A stretch of DNA of 64,000 nucleotides from Burkholderia sp. Bp8963 (GCF_003854275.1 NZ_QTQP01000026.1:50316-114315), one strand, 5' to 3'. Positions 43,836 through 53,052 are shown, numbered from the stretch's first letter. The notes: generated by a model not told the origin, from the letters alone. Numbers and translations are program-made.

Positions 43836-44795
43836 ATGGACGATCTGCGTGTATTGGAAAGCTTCCTGAGAACCGTCGAAACCGGCAGTTTCTCCGCGGC
43901 GGCCGGCCGGCTGGGCGTGACGCCGGCCGCCGTCAGCAAGCATGTCGCGAAGCTGGAGCGCAGCCTCGGCACGCGGCTGTTCCGCCGCACGACGCGCAGC
44001 CTGACGCTGACGGAAGCCGGCGAGCGCCTGTACGCGGAAACGTCGACGGCCGCCCGTGCGCTGAGCCAGGCGATGGCGACGCTGACCGAGCGTGACACGC
44101 GTCCCGCCGGCACGCTGCGCTTGAGCGTCGCGCCCGGGTTCGGGCGCCAGTACGTGCTGCCGCTGATGCCGGCGTTTCTCGAGCGCTATCCGGACCTGCG
44201 GCTCGACTGGAGCTTCGAGAACCGCCATGTGGATCTGGTGAAGGAAGGTTTCGACGCGGCAATCGGCTCCGGCGTCGAGGACGACGCGAACGTCGTCGCG
44301 CGCGAACTGGTGCCGATCAGGCTGCTGACCGTCGCATCGCCCGCGTATCTGGCAAAGCACGGCACGCCGGCGACGCTCGCCGACCTGTCGCGCCACGATT
44401 GCATCCGGCTGCGCTCCGCGACCACGGGCCGCGTGCGCGATTGGGCGTTCACGGTGAACGGCGCAGTGACCGGCTCGGTGAATGGCGCGTCGAACGACGA
44501 AACGGTGACGGTGCCGGTCGACGGCCGGGTCGTGCTGACCGATCTGGACGCGATCTGCGACGCGGCCGTGGCCGGCATGGGGCTCGCGCGGCTCGGCGTG
44601 CATCACGTGCTGCCGCATCTCGACGCCGGCCGGCTCGTGTGCGTGCTCACCCAATATCCGGCGACGGTCGGCACGATCCACGTGTACTACGCGCACGCAC
44701 GCCTGACTCCGCCGAAGGTCCGCGCGTTCGTCGAGTTCCTGACGGAGTCGTTTGCACAAAGTGCATGGCGGGCGCGCGTCGATACGTTCGGTTGA
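43836..44795 (+). CDS. LysR family transcriptional regulator
   Basis: 319 residues. Helix-turn-helix region: FLRTVETGSFSAAAGRLG and VTPAAVSKHVAKLERSLG. The remainder is a CrgA/PA2206-like effector domain starting RPAGTLRLSVAPGFGRQY. The divergent 138-bp spacer toward the NmrA-like gene contains AT-rich GTCCATAATCTGTCGAATCA around 43790-43810, where the promoters and operator should lie. Likely controls the NmrA-like gene. Confidence 0.92.
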   Translation: MDDLRVLESFLRTVETGSFSAAAGRLGVTPAAVSKHVAKLERSLGTRLFRRTTRSLTLTEAGERLYAETSTAARALSQAMATLTERDTRPAGTLRLSVAPGFGRQYVLPLMPAFLERYPDLRLDWSFENRHVDLVKEGFDAAIGSGVEDDANVVARELVPIRLLTVASPAYLAKHGTPATLADLSRHDCIRLRSATTGRVRDWAFTVNGAVTGSVNGASNDETVTVPVDGRVVLTDLDAICDAAVAGMGLARLGVHHVLPHLDAGRLVCVLTQYPATVGTIHVYYAHARLTPPKVRAFVEFLTESFAQSAWRARVDTFG

Positions 44796-44888
44796 GGTTG
44801 ACGCGAATCGACCGGCGCCGGCCCGTCACGCGCGCGGCCGCCACGTGTGCGACGTGCACCGCCTGTCGCCCCGGCGCACGCCCGCGCG

Positions 44889-45320
44889 TCACGCCTTGTG
44901 CGTCGACAACAAAATACTCGTCTCCGTATTCGCGATCCCGTCGATCAGCCGGATCGCGCCCAGCACGCGGTCGAAATGCTCGAGCGAATCCGCGTGCAGC
45001 TCCGCGATCAGATCCCAGCGCCCGTTGGTGCTGTGAATCGTCGCGACGTTCGGATGCCCGCGCAGCACCTTGACCACTTCAGCCCCGCGGTTGCCCTGCA
45101 CCGCGATCGACATCAGCGCGCGAATCCGGTGCCGTTCGGCGGCCGGCTTCAGCCGCACCGTGTAGCCGACGATCACGCCGTGCTTTTCGAGCCGCGTCAG
45201 CCGGTTCTGCACGGTCGCGCGCGCGACGCGCAGCTGCTTCGCGAGCGCGACGACCGACAGCCGCGCGTTGTCGCGCAGCAGTGCAATGAGCTGACGGTCG
45301 ACGTCGTCGAGGGTAATCAT
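44889..45320 (-). CDS. Lrp/AsnC family transcriptional regulator
   Basis: 143 residues. The AsnC-type helix-turn-helix LDDVDRQLIALLRDNARLSV and RVARATVQNRLTRLEKHGVI is followed by the RAM effector domain (about 65-140, RALMSIAVQGNRGAEVV). ATG 45320 gives MITLDDVDRQ, with GGCAGGT upstream. Divergent from the ornithine cyclodeaminase/CtlX genes, so it probably responds to an amino acid of that pathway such as citrulline, ornithine or proline (inference). Confidence 0.92.
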   Translation of the reverse strand: MITLDDVDRQLIALLRDNARLSVVALAKQLRVARATVQNRLTRLEKHGVIVGYTVRLKPAAERHRIRALMSIAVQGNRGAEVVKVLRGHPNVATIHSTNGRWDLIAELHADSLEHFDRVLGAIRLIDGIANTETSILLSTHKA

Positions 45321-45431
45321 CAGACCTGCCTTTCCCGTAAGTGGCGAGCGAGCCGCAAGCGTGCCGCGTGCCGCCCCGCTTGACCAGCGGAAACCGGACA
45401 CATTGCTTTATGTGGCTGTCATTTTGTGCAG

Positions 45432-45443
45432 TTTATCGATAAA
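45432..45443. promoter_or_regulatory. Candidate Lrp-type operator
   Basis: The perfect 12-bp palindrome TTTATCGATAAA lies in a strikingly AT-rich patch (about 45400-45500) between the divergent Lrp-type and ornithine cyclodeaminase genes. Lrp-type proteins favour such AT-rich palindromes. Assigned from position and symmetry. Confidence 0.4.
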
Positions 45444-45595
45444 TTTGCCACTTCTGCTGGCTATTTGTTGGCCGGCGTCGCGGAAATAATGTCTCTATCG
45501 TGCGGCCCGCCGTGCCGCACCCACCACTTTGCACAGGACCAGTGCCGGCGCCGAAGCGCCAGCGCCGGTCGATATTCGATACAGGAGACAGCTTC

Positions 45596-46675
45596 ATGAC
45601 CCGCTTCCTCGATGTTCCCGCCACCGCCCGCCTGGTCGCGCAAACCGGCGTCGCGCGTTTCCTCGGCGAACTCGTCGACACGCTGCACGCCGACTATCTG
45701 CGCTGGGCCGAGTTCGACAAGTCGCCGCGCGTCGCCTGCCATTCGCGCGACGGCGTAATCGAGCTGATGCCGGTCGCGAATGCGTCGCTGTTCGCGTTCA
45801 AGTACGTGAACGGCCACCCCGTCAACGCCGCGCGCGGGATGCACACGGTGATGGCATTCGGCGCGCTCGCCGAAGTCGACACCGGCTATCCGCTGCTGCT
45901 CGCCGAGCTCACGCTGACCACCGCGCTGCGCACCGCCGCGACGTCGGTGCTCGCCGCACGTGCGCTCGCACGTCCGGACGCGCGCAAGATGGCGCTGATC
46001 GGCAACGGCGCACAGAGCGAATTCCAGGCGATCGCATTCCATACGCTGCTCGGCATCGACGAAATCCGCGTGTTCGACGTCGATCCGCACGCGACCGACA
46101 AGCTCGTGCGGAACCTCGCCGCGTATCCGGCGCTGCGCGTCGTGCGCGCCGCATCGACCGCCGACGCCGTGCGCGGCGCGGACATCGTGACGACCGTGAC
46201 CGCCGACAAGGCGTACGCGACGATCATCACGCCCGACATGATCGAGCCCGGCATGCACCTGAACGCGGTGGGCGGCGATTGCCCGGGAAAGACCGAGCTG
46301 CATGCGGACGTGCTGCGCGCGGGCCGCGTGTTCGTCGAGTTCGAGCCGCAGTCGCGCATCGAGGGCGACATCCAGCAATTGCCGGCCGACTTCCCGGTGA
46401 CCGAACTGTGGCGCGTGCTGCAGGGCGAGACGACGGGCCGCGACAGCGCGCAGCAGATCACCGTGTTCGATTCGGTCGGCTTCGCGCTCGAGGACTACTC
46501 TGCGCTGCGCTATCTGTTCACGCTCGCGCAGCATCACAACGCGGGCGTCGAGATCGCGCTGATCCCGCCGGCCGTCGATCCGAAGAACCTGTTCGCGCTG
46601 ATCGACGATCCCGCCGCGATCGCGCAGGGCCAGACGGCCTTCGTCACCGACGCCGTCGCCGCGTTCGCACGCTGA
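45596..46675 (+). CDS. ocd: Ornithine cyclodeaminase
   Basis: 359 residues of the ornithine cyclodeaminase/mu-crystallin family. It shows substrate-region VACHSRDGVIELMPV, FAFKYVNGHPVNA with the conserved Lys, and a Rossmann domain with ALIGNGAQSEFQAIAF (near 140) and DIVTTVTADKAYATII. NAD-dependent conversion of L-ornithine to L-proline and ammonia. ATG 45596 has CAGGAGACAGCTT. The gene is followed 57 bp later by ctlX, which supplies ornithine, and is divergent from the Lrp-type regulator. Confidence 0.9.
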   Translation: MTRFLDVPATARLVAQTGVARFLGELVDTLHADYLRWAEFDKSPRVACHSRDGVIELMPVANASLFAFKYVNGHPVNAARGMHTVMAFGALAEVDTGYPLLLAELTLTTALRTAATSVLAARALARPDARKMALIGNGAQSEFQAIAFHTLLGIDEIRVFDVDPHATDKLVRNLAAYPALRVVRAASTADAVRGADIVTTVTADKAYATIITPDMIEPGMHLNAVGGDCPGKTELHADVLRAGRVFVEFEPQSRIEGDIQQLPADFPVTELWRVLQGETTGRDSAQQITVFDSVGFALEDYSALRYLFTLAQHHNAGVEIALIPPAVDPKNLFALIDDPAAIAQGQTAFVTDAVAAFAR

Positions 46676-46732
46676 CCCGAGCCGGTGCGGCGTGCGCGCC
46701 GCACCGCCCTTTGCACTTTGCCCCTGCTTGCG

Positions 46733-47686
46733 ATGAACCTCGTATCGATTCAGGCGCCGGCCGCCGTCGTGATGATCCGGCCGCACCACTTCCTGCCGAA
46801 CCCCGAAACCGCCGCCGACAACGCGTTCCAGCGCACCGCCGGCGCGCGCGGCGAGCGCGGCGAATGCGACATGCACGCGGTGTCCGCTGCCGCGCGCGAC
46901 GAAGTCAGCGCCGCCGCGCAGACGCTCGCCGACGCCGGCGTGCGCGTGCACGTGTTCGACGATCACGGCGAACGCGACACGCCCGACTCGGTGTTTCCGA
47001 ACAACTGGTTTTCGACGCATCCGGGCGGACACGTCGCGCTGTATCCGATGTACAGCCCGAACCGCCGCCGCGAACGGCGCGCGGACGTGATCGAGATGCT
47101 GAAGGCCGAATACCGGGTGCAGGACGTGATCGACTATTCGGGTCTCGAATACGACGACGTGTTCCTCGAAGGAACCGGCGCGATGGTGCTCGACCATGTC
47201 GCGCGCATCGCGTACACCGCGCGCTCGCGCCGTGCCGACCCGGTCGCGCTCGAACGCTTCTGCACGCACTTCAATTTCGAGCCGATGTGCTTCGACACGG
47301 CCGACGGCGACGGCCAGCCGATCTATCACACGAACGTGATGATGAGCGTCGCGACCGAGTTCGCGCTGATCGGCCTCGACCTGATCCGCGATCAGGGCCG
47401 CCGTGGCGAGGTCGAGCGTCGCCTGACCGAAACGGGCCGCACGGTGGTCGCGCTCGAGCCGTCTCAGATCGCGAACTTCGCGGGCAATGCGCTCGAACTG
47501 TCGGGGCGCGACTCGCGCGTGCTCGCGCTGTCGCGGCGCGCATTCGACTGCCTGACGCCGCGCCAGCGCAACCTGATCGAGCGTTCGGCGCAACTGCTGC
47601 CGCTCGACGTGCCGACGATCGAACTGGCCGGCGGCTCGATGCGCTGCATGCTGGCCGGCATCCATCTCGCGCGCCGGCACGGCTGA
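46733..47686 (+). CDS. ctlX: Citrulline utilization hydrolase CtlX (amidinotransferase fold)
   Basis: 317 residues of the guanidino-group-modifying superfamily. Recognisable blocks: VMIRPHHFLPNPETAADNAF, VFPNNWFSTHPGG (near 93), FLEGTGAMVLDH (near 145), the catalytic His in IYHTNVMMS (near 205) and the catalytic Cys in GGSMRCMLAGIHL at the C-terminus. CtlX-type enzymes hydrolyse the ureido group of citrulline to give ornithine. With ocd just upstream this makes a two-step route from citrulline to proline. ATG 46733 fits the family N-terminus. Confidence 0.87.
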   Translation: MNLVSIQAPAAVVMIRPHHFLPNPETAADNAFQRTAGARGERGECDMHAVSAAARDEVSAAAQTLADAGVRVHVFDDHGERDTPDSVFPNNWFSTHPGGHVALYPMYSPNRRRERRADVIEMLKAEYRVQDVIDYSGLEYDDVFLEGTGAMVLDHVARIAYTARSRRADPVALERFCTHFNFEPMCFDTADGDGQPIYHTNVMMSVATEFALIGLDLIRDQGRRGEVERRLTETGRTVVALEPSQIANFAGNALELSGRDSRVLALSRRAFDCLTPRQRNLIERSAQLLPLDVPTIELAGGSMRCMLAGIHLARRHG

Positions 47687-47702
47687 CACTTTCCCCCTGG
47701 TT

Positions 47703-47728
47703 GCGCCGGTGCCTGTCGTGGCCGGCGC
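47703..47728. terminator. Possible terminator after ctlX
   Basis: GCGCCGG (47703-47709) pairs with CCGGCGC (47722-47728) around a 12-base loop, 17 bp past the ctlX stop and between convergent genes. No clear U-tract, so a weak call. Confidence 0.35.
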
Positions 47729-47834
47729 GCGTCCGCTTCACAACGCGGCCGGGGTGTTCCGCCGAAAGCGGGCATCGCGTCGCGCGATGGCAGCCGCCGA
47801 TTGACGGATCCCCGCCCGACGAATCCCCGCCCGC

Positions 47835-50609
47835 TCACTCCGCCAGCAGCTTCAACCCCGCCGGCAGCGACTCACCGAACACGCGCACCGTATCGGCCGC
47901 ATCGAGCTCGATGACCTCGCGCACCATGCCGATCCACGTCGCCGGCGCATTGGCCGCCACGAGCCGCCGGATTACCGCGTCGCGCGTGTCGGGCGGCAGG
48001 TCGCGCGAGCGGTCGCCCGTCATTCGCGCGATCTGCGCGACCGCGAACGCAGCCGGCTCAACCTGCTTCCAGTCGAGCGCAAACAGCGCATCGAGCCAGC
48101 CGCCGGCAACCTCAGCCGGCACGACGCCGTGCGCGCTGCCGTAGAACGGCCGGCGCGCGCCGATGCGCCCGAGCGCCCATGCGCCGAGCGCGCGTTCCGC
48201 CGGCTTCTGCAGCAGCGCAATCAGCCGCCCGGCGAGTTCGATCTTGCGCTCGACCGGCAGCCGCTCGAGCGATGCGGACAGCCGCGTCATGTCCGCCGGG
48301 CCGACCTTGTCGGGATCGAACGGCAGCTTGCGCCGCTTGCCGTCGGCGGGTTCGAGAAATGCGATCGCGTCGCGCACCTGCCCTTGCGCATCGTCGTCGA
48401 GCCCGCCCGCCGCGCGCCGCCACAGCGTCCACCACTCGGACCACACCTGCGCGTCGTTCACGTACTGGATCCCGTCGTCGAACAGCGGCCACAGCTGCTC
48501 GATGCGCCACCCGTCGAGCGGATGCCCGAACCCCGGCCGCACGCAATAGCCGGCGAGATTCAGCCACGCGCGTTCGTGATCGGCCGAGCGCCGGCGCCGC
48601 CGTGCGCGCGCGAGCAGCGCGTCGAACAGCTCGCGCGCGAGCGCGACATCCCACTCGTCACGCGGGCCGAGCAACTGCTCGAGCTGCGCGCGCAGCCGGC
48701 GCGTGTCCTTCGGCGTGACGTCCGATGCGCGGCTGCCGAACGAGCGGTCGATCAGCTCGATCGCCTGATCGAGCCGCGGATGGCGCACCGGCGCGTCAGA
48801 GTCACCCTCGGTGGCCGCGTCGCCGCGCAGCTGGAATTCGAGCCGCCAGCGCTGCGCCGCATCGCCGGTCGCGATGCAGTGCATCTCGAGCGTGCCGACT
48901 TCGGTCAGCGACGCCGTCAGCTTCACGGGCGTCTCGCGCGCGCCGCGCGCATCCTGGCGTTCGACGACCGTCGCGATCGGCGGCAGGCGGACGAAATCGC
49001 CGTCGCCGAGCGTGACGAGGTCGCCGGGCCGGTAGGCGGTGTCGGCCACTGTCGATACGAGGTGGAAGCGCACCGGTGACCCAAGCTGCAGCGCGAACGT
49101 GCGCTCGTCGAGCCGGATCTCGTGCCCCTCTTCGGTGCCGCGCGGCAGCAGGCATACGCCACGCTCCTCGGAACCGCCGTCGTCGAGCACGAGGAAATAG
49201 CTGCGCGCCGAGCCGCCGCCGATGCGCGGCGCATGGCCCGCGCGCGCGAGACCGTACGCGACCGCGCCGCGCGCAACTGCGATGTCTGGCTGGTCGTTGT
49301 GCAGCACGTTGAGCGGCTGGCCGCGCCACGCGCCGAGCGTCTGCGCGAGACGGCCGGCGAGCACGCCCGCACGGAACACGCCGCCGTTGAGCAGCAGCGT
49401 GTCGGGCAGCGGGCCTTCCGCGTGCCGCGCGAGAAACGCCGCGACGTGCCGCGTCACGGCCGCGTCGCTCGCGTACGGCAGCCCGAATTCGACGATCGCG
49501 CTGCGCGCGCGGCGCGGCAGGTCGTCGGCCGCGACCTGCGGGAAGAAACCGTCGACGACGATCTGCTCGACTTCCTGCCGCGTCAGCTCCGCCGAGCGCG
49601 CGCCGCCGACGAGCCGGCTGCCCGCGCCGAGCAGCGTGACCGTGACCGCGTCGGGTGCGTCGTCGCCGAGCAGGCGCTCCTTCGCCGCGCGGCAACGCTC
49701 GACGAGCTGCGACAGGCTCGCGGCCGACAGCCGCGCGCCGAGCTCGGTCAGGCGCGGCTCGACGAGCCGCGCGAGCGCGAGGTCCATGTTGTCGCCGCCG
49801 AGCATCAGGTGATTGCCAACGCCGATCCGCGTCAGCGCGGGCTCGCCGCCGTCGCCGAGCGCGACGTCGACGAGCGTGAGGTCGGTCGTGCCGCCGCCGA
49901 CGTCGCAGATCAGCACGCGCCGCGCGCCGGCGAGCGTGTCGCGCAGCGACGCGCGGTGGCGGTACAGCCAGTCGTAGAACGCGGCCTGCGGCTCTTCGAG
50001 CAGGCGCAGCGCGGGCAGGCGCGCGAGACGCGCGGCCTCGACGGTCAACGCGCGCGCACCGTCGTCGAACGATGCGGGCACGGTGAGGATCACGTCCTGC
50101 TCGGCAAGCGGCGCATCCGGGAAATGCGCGTCCCATGCATCGCGCACGTGCGCGAGATAGCTCGCGCTCGCGTCGACCGGCGACACCTTCGCGACGCCGT
50201 CGGCCGCGCCCCATGGCAGGATCGGCGCGAGCCGGTCGACCGACGCGTGCGACAGCCAGCTTTTCGCGCTCGTGACGAGCCGGCCCGGCACCTGCGCGCC
50301 GAGCGTGCGCGCGAACCGGCCGATCACGGCTGGCGGCGCGTTGGCCGAGTTGGCCGCATTGGCCGCGGCGGCCACGCCAGCCGCGCTGGCTGCGGCAGCC
50401 GGTTGCCACGGCAGCCGCAGCGCGTCCGGCGGCAGCTCGCCCGCCGCCGGGTGATAGCGCACCGACGGCAGCAGCGGCTGCGCGCCGATCGCGCCGGGCC
50501 CGACGAGCTGCTCGACATCGAACACGCGAATCGCGTCGGAGCCCGCTTCGACGTACGCGACGACCGTGTTGCTCGTGCCGAGGTCGATGCCGACCGTATA
50601 GCGCTTCAT
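47835..50609 (-). CDS. Hsp70-family protein with C-terminal DUF3731 region
   Basis: 924 residues. The actin-like ATPase domain (about 1-470) has VGIDLGTSNTVVAYVE, phosphate-2 motif ICDVGGGTTDLTLV, LGGDNMDLALARL and LLNGGVFRAG. The C-terminal half (about 590-924) is not the substrate-binding domain of DnaK but the helical DUF3731 (DnaK-related) region, with WLNLAGYCVRPGFGHPLDGW, ALGAWALGRIGAR and PATWIGMVREVIEL. A 9-bp repeat adds an Ala/Asn-rich insertion near residue 80. No J-domain or GrpE partner is nearby. Third gene of a DUF2760 - Hsp70 - Hsp70 operon, 5 bp after the second gene. Function unknown. Confidence 0.88.
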   Translation of the reverse strand: MKRYTVGIDLGTSNTVVAYVEAGSDAIRVFDVEQLVGPGAIGAQPLLPSVRYHPAAGELPPDALRLPWQPAAAASAAGVAAAANAANSANAPPAVIGRFARTLGAQVPGRLVTSAKSWLSHASVDRLAPILPWGAADGVAKVSPVDASASYLAHVRDAWDAHFPDAPLAEQDVILTVPASFDDGARALTVEAARLARLPALRLLEEPQAAFYDWLYRHRASLRDTLAGARRVLICDVGGGTTDLTLVDVALGDGGEPALTRIGVGNHLMLGGDNMDLALARLVEPRLTELGARLSAASLSQLVERCRAAKERLLGDDAPDAVTVTLLGAGSRLVGGARSAELTRQEVEQIVVDGFFPQVAADDLPRRARSAIVEFGLPYASDAAVTRHVAAFLARHAEGPLPDTLLLNGGVFRAGVLAGRLAQTLGAWRGQPLNVLHNDQPDIAVARGAVAYGLARAGHAPRIGGGSARSYFLVLDDGGSEERGVCLLPRGTEEGHEIRLDERTFALQLGSPVRFHLVSTVADTAYRPGDLVTLGDGDFVRLPPIATVVERQDARGARETPVKLTASLTEVGTLEMHCIATGDAAQRWRLEFQLRGDAATEGDSDAPVRHPRLDQAIELIDRSFGSRASDVTPKDTRRLRAQLEQLLGPRDEWDVALARELFDALLARARRRRRSADHERAWLNLAGYCVRPGFGHPLDGWRIEQLWPLFDDGIQYVNDAQVWSEWWTLWRRAAGGLDDDAQGQVRDAIAFLEPADGKRRKLPFDPDKVGPADMTRLSASLERLPVERKIELAGRLIALLQKPAERALGAWALGRIGARRPFYGSAHGVVPAEVAGGWLDALFALDWKQVEPAAFAVAQIARMTGDRSRDLPPDTRDAVIRRLVAANAPATWIGMVREVIELDAADTVRVFGESLPAGLKLLAE
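50338..50403. repeat. 9-bp minisatellite inside the long Hsp70 gene
   Basis: About seven degenerate units of the form GTTGGCCGA / ATTGGCCGC / GCTGGCTGC in tandem. They encode the Ala/Asn-rich insertion near residue 80 of the protein. Confidence 0.7.
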
Positions 50610-50614
50610 CGCGC

Positions 50615-52456
50615 TCAGGCGGCGCCGCGCACGTCGAACTCGACCTTCCAGCGCTCGTCGGTGCCGCTCGGGATCGCCTCGAGTTCGAGCGTGCCGGCCT
50701 CGGTCACGCGCGCATGCAGCTTCACGGGCACGATCTCGCCGACCGTGCGGCCGTCTGCCGGCAACGTCGCCTGGATCTCCTCGAGTTCCTGAAGCTCCTC
50801 CGGCGACCAGTAGTCGAGCAGCGTGCCGACCTGGTCCTGGCGGCGCACCGACGAACCGAAGAACCGGAAGTGCACGGGCTCGCCGACGACGAGGCCGAAC
50901 TCCTGCGGCGGCAGCGCCGCGCTCGTGCCTTCCTCCATCCCGAACGGCGCGACGCACAGCGCCTGCACCGGCGGTTCGAGCCCCGGCACCGCGGGCATCG
51001 CCGATTCGACCGCGACGTAGTACGCGCGCGCCGTGCCGCCGCGGATCCGCACGCCACGACCGCGCTTTACGTAGCCGTAGTACGCGGCGCCGCGCGCGAC
51101 CGCGAGGTCGAGATCCGCGCCGTCGAGCAGGCGCGCCGGCGCCGCGCCCTCGGCCGCGAGCCAGCCATTCAGCGTGTCGAGCATGCGCTGCGTCAGCAGC
51201 GACGACTTGAACACGCCGCCATTGAACAGCACCGCGGTCGGGTGCAGGAACGTCGCGCCTGCCGGCAGCGTGCGCTGCACGCCTTCCAGCGAGTCGAGCG
51301 CCGCGACCTGGCGGCCGAGGAACGCCGCGAGGTGGCGCGTGATGCCCGCATCCTGCGCATACGGCAGGCCGAGCTGCGTGAGGCCGACGCGCGCGCGGCT
51401 GATCGGGCGCGCAGCCGCGTCGGTCTGCGGGAAGAAGCCTTCGAGGATCGTCTGCGTGAGTTCCGCACGGGTCAGCTCGGTGCGGATCGAACCGCCGATC
51501 AGCTTCGAGCCGCGGCTCGGCACGACGAGCGGCACCGCGTCGACGGACGGGTCGGACAGCAGCGTTTCCTTCGCTGCGCGGCATGCGTAAGTCAGCGCGC
51601 GCAGCTGCCACGGATCGGCCTGCGTGCCCTGCTGCGCGAGCTTGCGCGCGACGACGTGCGCGAGCGCGAGGTCCATGTTGTCGCCGCCGAGCAGGATGTG
51701 CTCGCCGACCGCGACGCGATGCAGTTCGAGATTGCCGTCGCGCTCGACCACCGCGATCAGCGACAGGTCGGTCGTGCCGCCGCCGACGTCGACGCACAGG
51801 ATCAGATCGCCAACCTGCACCTGCTTGCGCCAGCCGCCCTCGCTCTTCTGGATCCAGCTGTAGAGCGCGGCCTGCGGCTCTTCGAGCAGCGTCATCCGCG
51901 AATAGCCGGCGGCGCGTGCGGCCTCGGCCGTCAGCTCGCGCGCGGCCGGGTCGAACGACGCGGGGATCGTGACCGTCACGTCCTGGTCGGCGAACGGCGC
52001 GTCCGGGTGCGCGTGATCCCACGCTTCGCGCAGGTGCGTCAGGTAGCGGATCGAGCTTTCGAGCGGCGACACGCGCGACACCTCGGGCGGAGCGTCGCCC
52101 GGCAGGATCGCCGCGCGGCGGTCGACGCCCGGATGGCACAGCCAGCTCTTCGCGCTCGACACGAGGCGGATCGGCGTGCCGGCGCCGCGGCTGCGCGCCA
52201 TCTCGCCGACCGCGAAATTGCGCGACGCGGTCCACGGCAGCGTCAGGTCGCCCTGCGTCAGCTCGCTTTCATGCGGCAGGTAAAGAAACGACGGCAGCAG
52301 GTCGCGCGACTCGAGCGCGCCGGGCGCGGTCAGCTGCGCGATCGGCAGCACCTGCTGCGCGATCGTCTCGCCGTCGCTGGCTGCCGTGTCGACATACGAC
52401 AGCGCGCAGTGGGTCGTGCCAAGGTCGATACCGATCGAATAACGGGAATCGCTCAC
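50615..52456 (-). CDS. Hsp70-family protein, short form
   Basis: 613 residues. ATPase-domain motifs: IGIDLGTTHCALSYVD (residues about 7-22), CVDVGGGTTDLSLI (near 225), LGGDNMDLALAHV and LFNGGVFKSS (near 410). The C-terminal quarter (YYVAVESAMPAVPG onward) is a short beta-rich segment quite unlike the DnaK peptide-binding domain. It is paralogous to the longer Hsp70 protein encoded 5 bp downstream. The start is GTG 52456, overlapping the DUF2760 stop (GTGA), a mark of translational coupling. Cytoplasmic; client proteins unknown. Confidence 0.9.
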   Translation of the reverse strand: MSDSRYSIGIDLGTTHCALSYVDTAASDGETIAQQVLPIAQLTAPGALESRDLLPSFLYLPHESELTQGDLTLPWTASRNFAVGEMARSRGAGTPIRLVSSAKSWLCHPGVDRRAAILPGDAPPEVSRVSPLESSIRYLTHLREAWDHAHPDAPFADQDVTVTIPASFDPAARELTAEAARAAGYSRMTLLEEPQAALYSWIQKSEGGWRKQVQVGDLILCVDVGGGTTDLSLIAVVERDGNLELHRVAVGEHILLGGDNMDLALAHVVARKLAQQGTQADPWQLRALTYACRAAKETLLSDPSVDAVPLVVPSRGSKLIGGSIRTELTRAELTQTILEGFFPQTDAAARPISRARVGLTQLGLPYAQDAGITRHLAAFLGRQVAALDSLEGVQRTLPAGATFLHPTAVLFNGGVFKSSLLTQRMLDTLNGWLAAEGAAPARLLDGADLDLAVARGAAYYGYVKRGRGVRIRGGTARAYYVAVESAMPAVPGLEPPVQALCVAPFGMEEGTSAALPPQEFGLVVGEPVHFRFFGSSVRRQDQVGTLLDYWSPEELQELEEIQATLPADGRTVGEIVPVKLHARVTEAGTLELEAIPSGTDERWKVEFDVRGAA

Positions 52457-53052
52457 AGTTCCACCTCCGCCGGCGCGACTACGGATGCATCGTGGCTGCC
52501 GGTCAGCTTCGGCAGGCGTACGTCGGCGACCCGCCAGCCGCGATGGCTGACGGTGCCGGTGAACGGCGCCGCGCCGACCACGTTGCCGGTCACGCGCACG
52601 GCCGTCGCGTCGAAGCCGGCCGGCAGCGTCACGCGGCTGCCTTCGGCCTCGTCGCGCACCGGGACGATCGTGAAGTGCTCGCGCAGCGCCGCGCGGCAGC
52701 CGTCGTGCACGAGGCGCGCGGCCGCGCCGATGTCGGCGTCACCGTAGCCGGCGATGTCTTCCTCGACGAAGTCGATGAAGCGCGCATCGCGCTGCAGCAG
52801 GCCGAGCAGCTGCAGCGCGGCCTGCGGGCTCGCTTCGCGCAGCTCGGGCGCGGCGGCCTTCACGGGCGCTGCGGCCGGGGCCGGGGCAGGCGCCGGTGCG
52901 GGCGCGGCGGCAGGCGCCGGCTGCACGGGAACGGGCGCGCCATCGCGTACGCGCAGCACGCCGGCGGCGAACTCGCGATTGCCGAGCACGGAGAAGAACG
53001 TGCCGACGGCAAGCGACAGCCGGCCGAAGAAGGACAGGTTGGATTCGGGCAT
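52453..53052 (-). CDS. DUF2760 domain protein
   Basis: 199 residues. An N-terminal amphipathic or weakly hydrophobic segment (SFFGRLSLAVGTFFSVLGNR) is followed by a proline/alanine-rich linker (about residues 42-68). The conserved DUF2760 domain then follows (about 70-199): ALQLLGLLQRDARFIDFVEE, DIAGYGDADIGAAARLVHDG and RGWRVADVRLPKL. Gene fusion or neighbourhood with Hsp70-like genes is the known context of this family; its role is unknown. First gene of the three-gene operon. Confidence 0.87.
   Translation of the reverse strand: MPESNLSFFGRLSLAVGTFFSVLGNREFAAGVLRVRDGAPVPVQPAPAAAPAPAPAPAPAAAPVKAAAPELREASPQAALQLLGLLQRDARFIDFVEEDIAGYGDADIGAAARLVHDGCRAALREHFTIVPVRDEAEGSRVTLPAGFDATAVRVTGNVVGAAPFTGTVSHRGWRVADVRLPKLTGSHDASVVAPAEVEL

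Noticed and set aside
47835..52235. A single 1466-codon minus-strand frame covering both Hsp70 genes
   Set aside because: The upstream part is an out-of-frame reading of the short Hsp70 gene. The ATPase domain with its own start (ATG 50609) begins the real protein.
50714..52747. A 677-codon plus-strand open frame across the Hsp70 gene
   Set aside because: Antisense shadow of the Hsp70 gene; no recognisable motif and arginine-rich composition.
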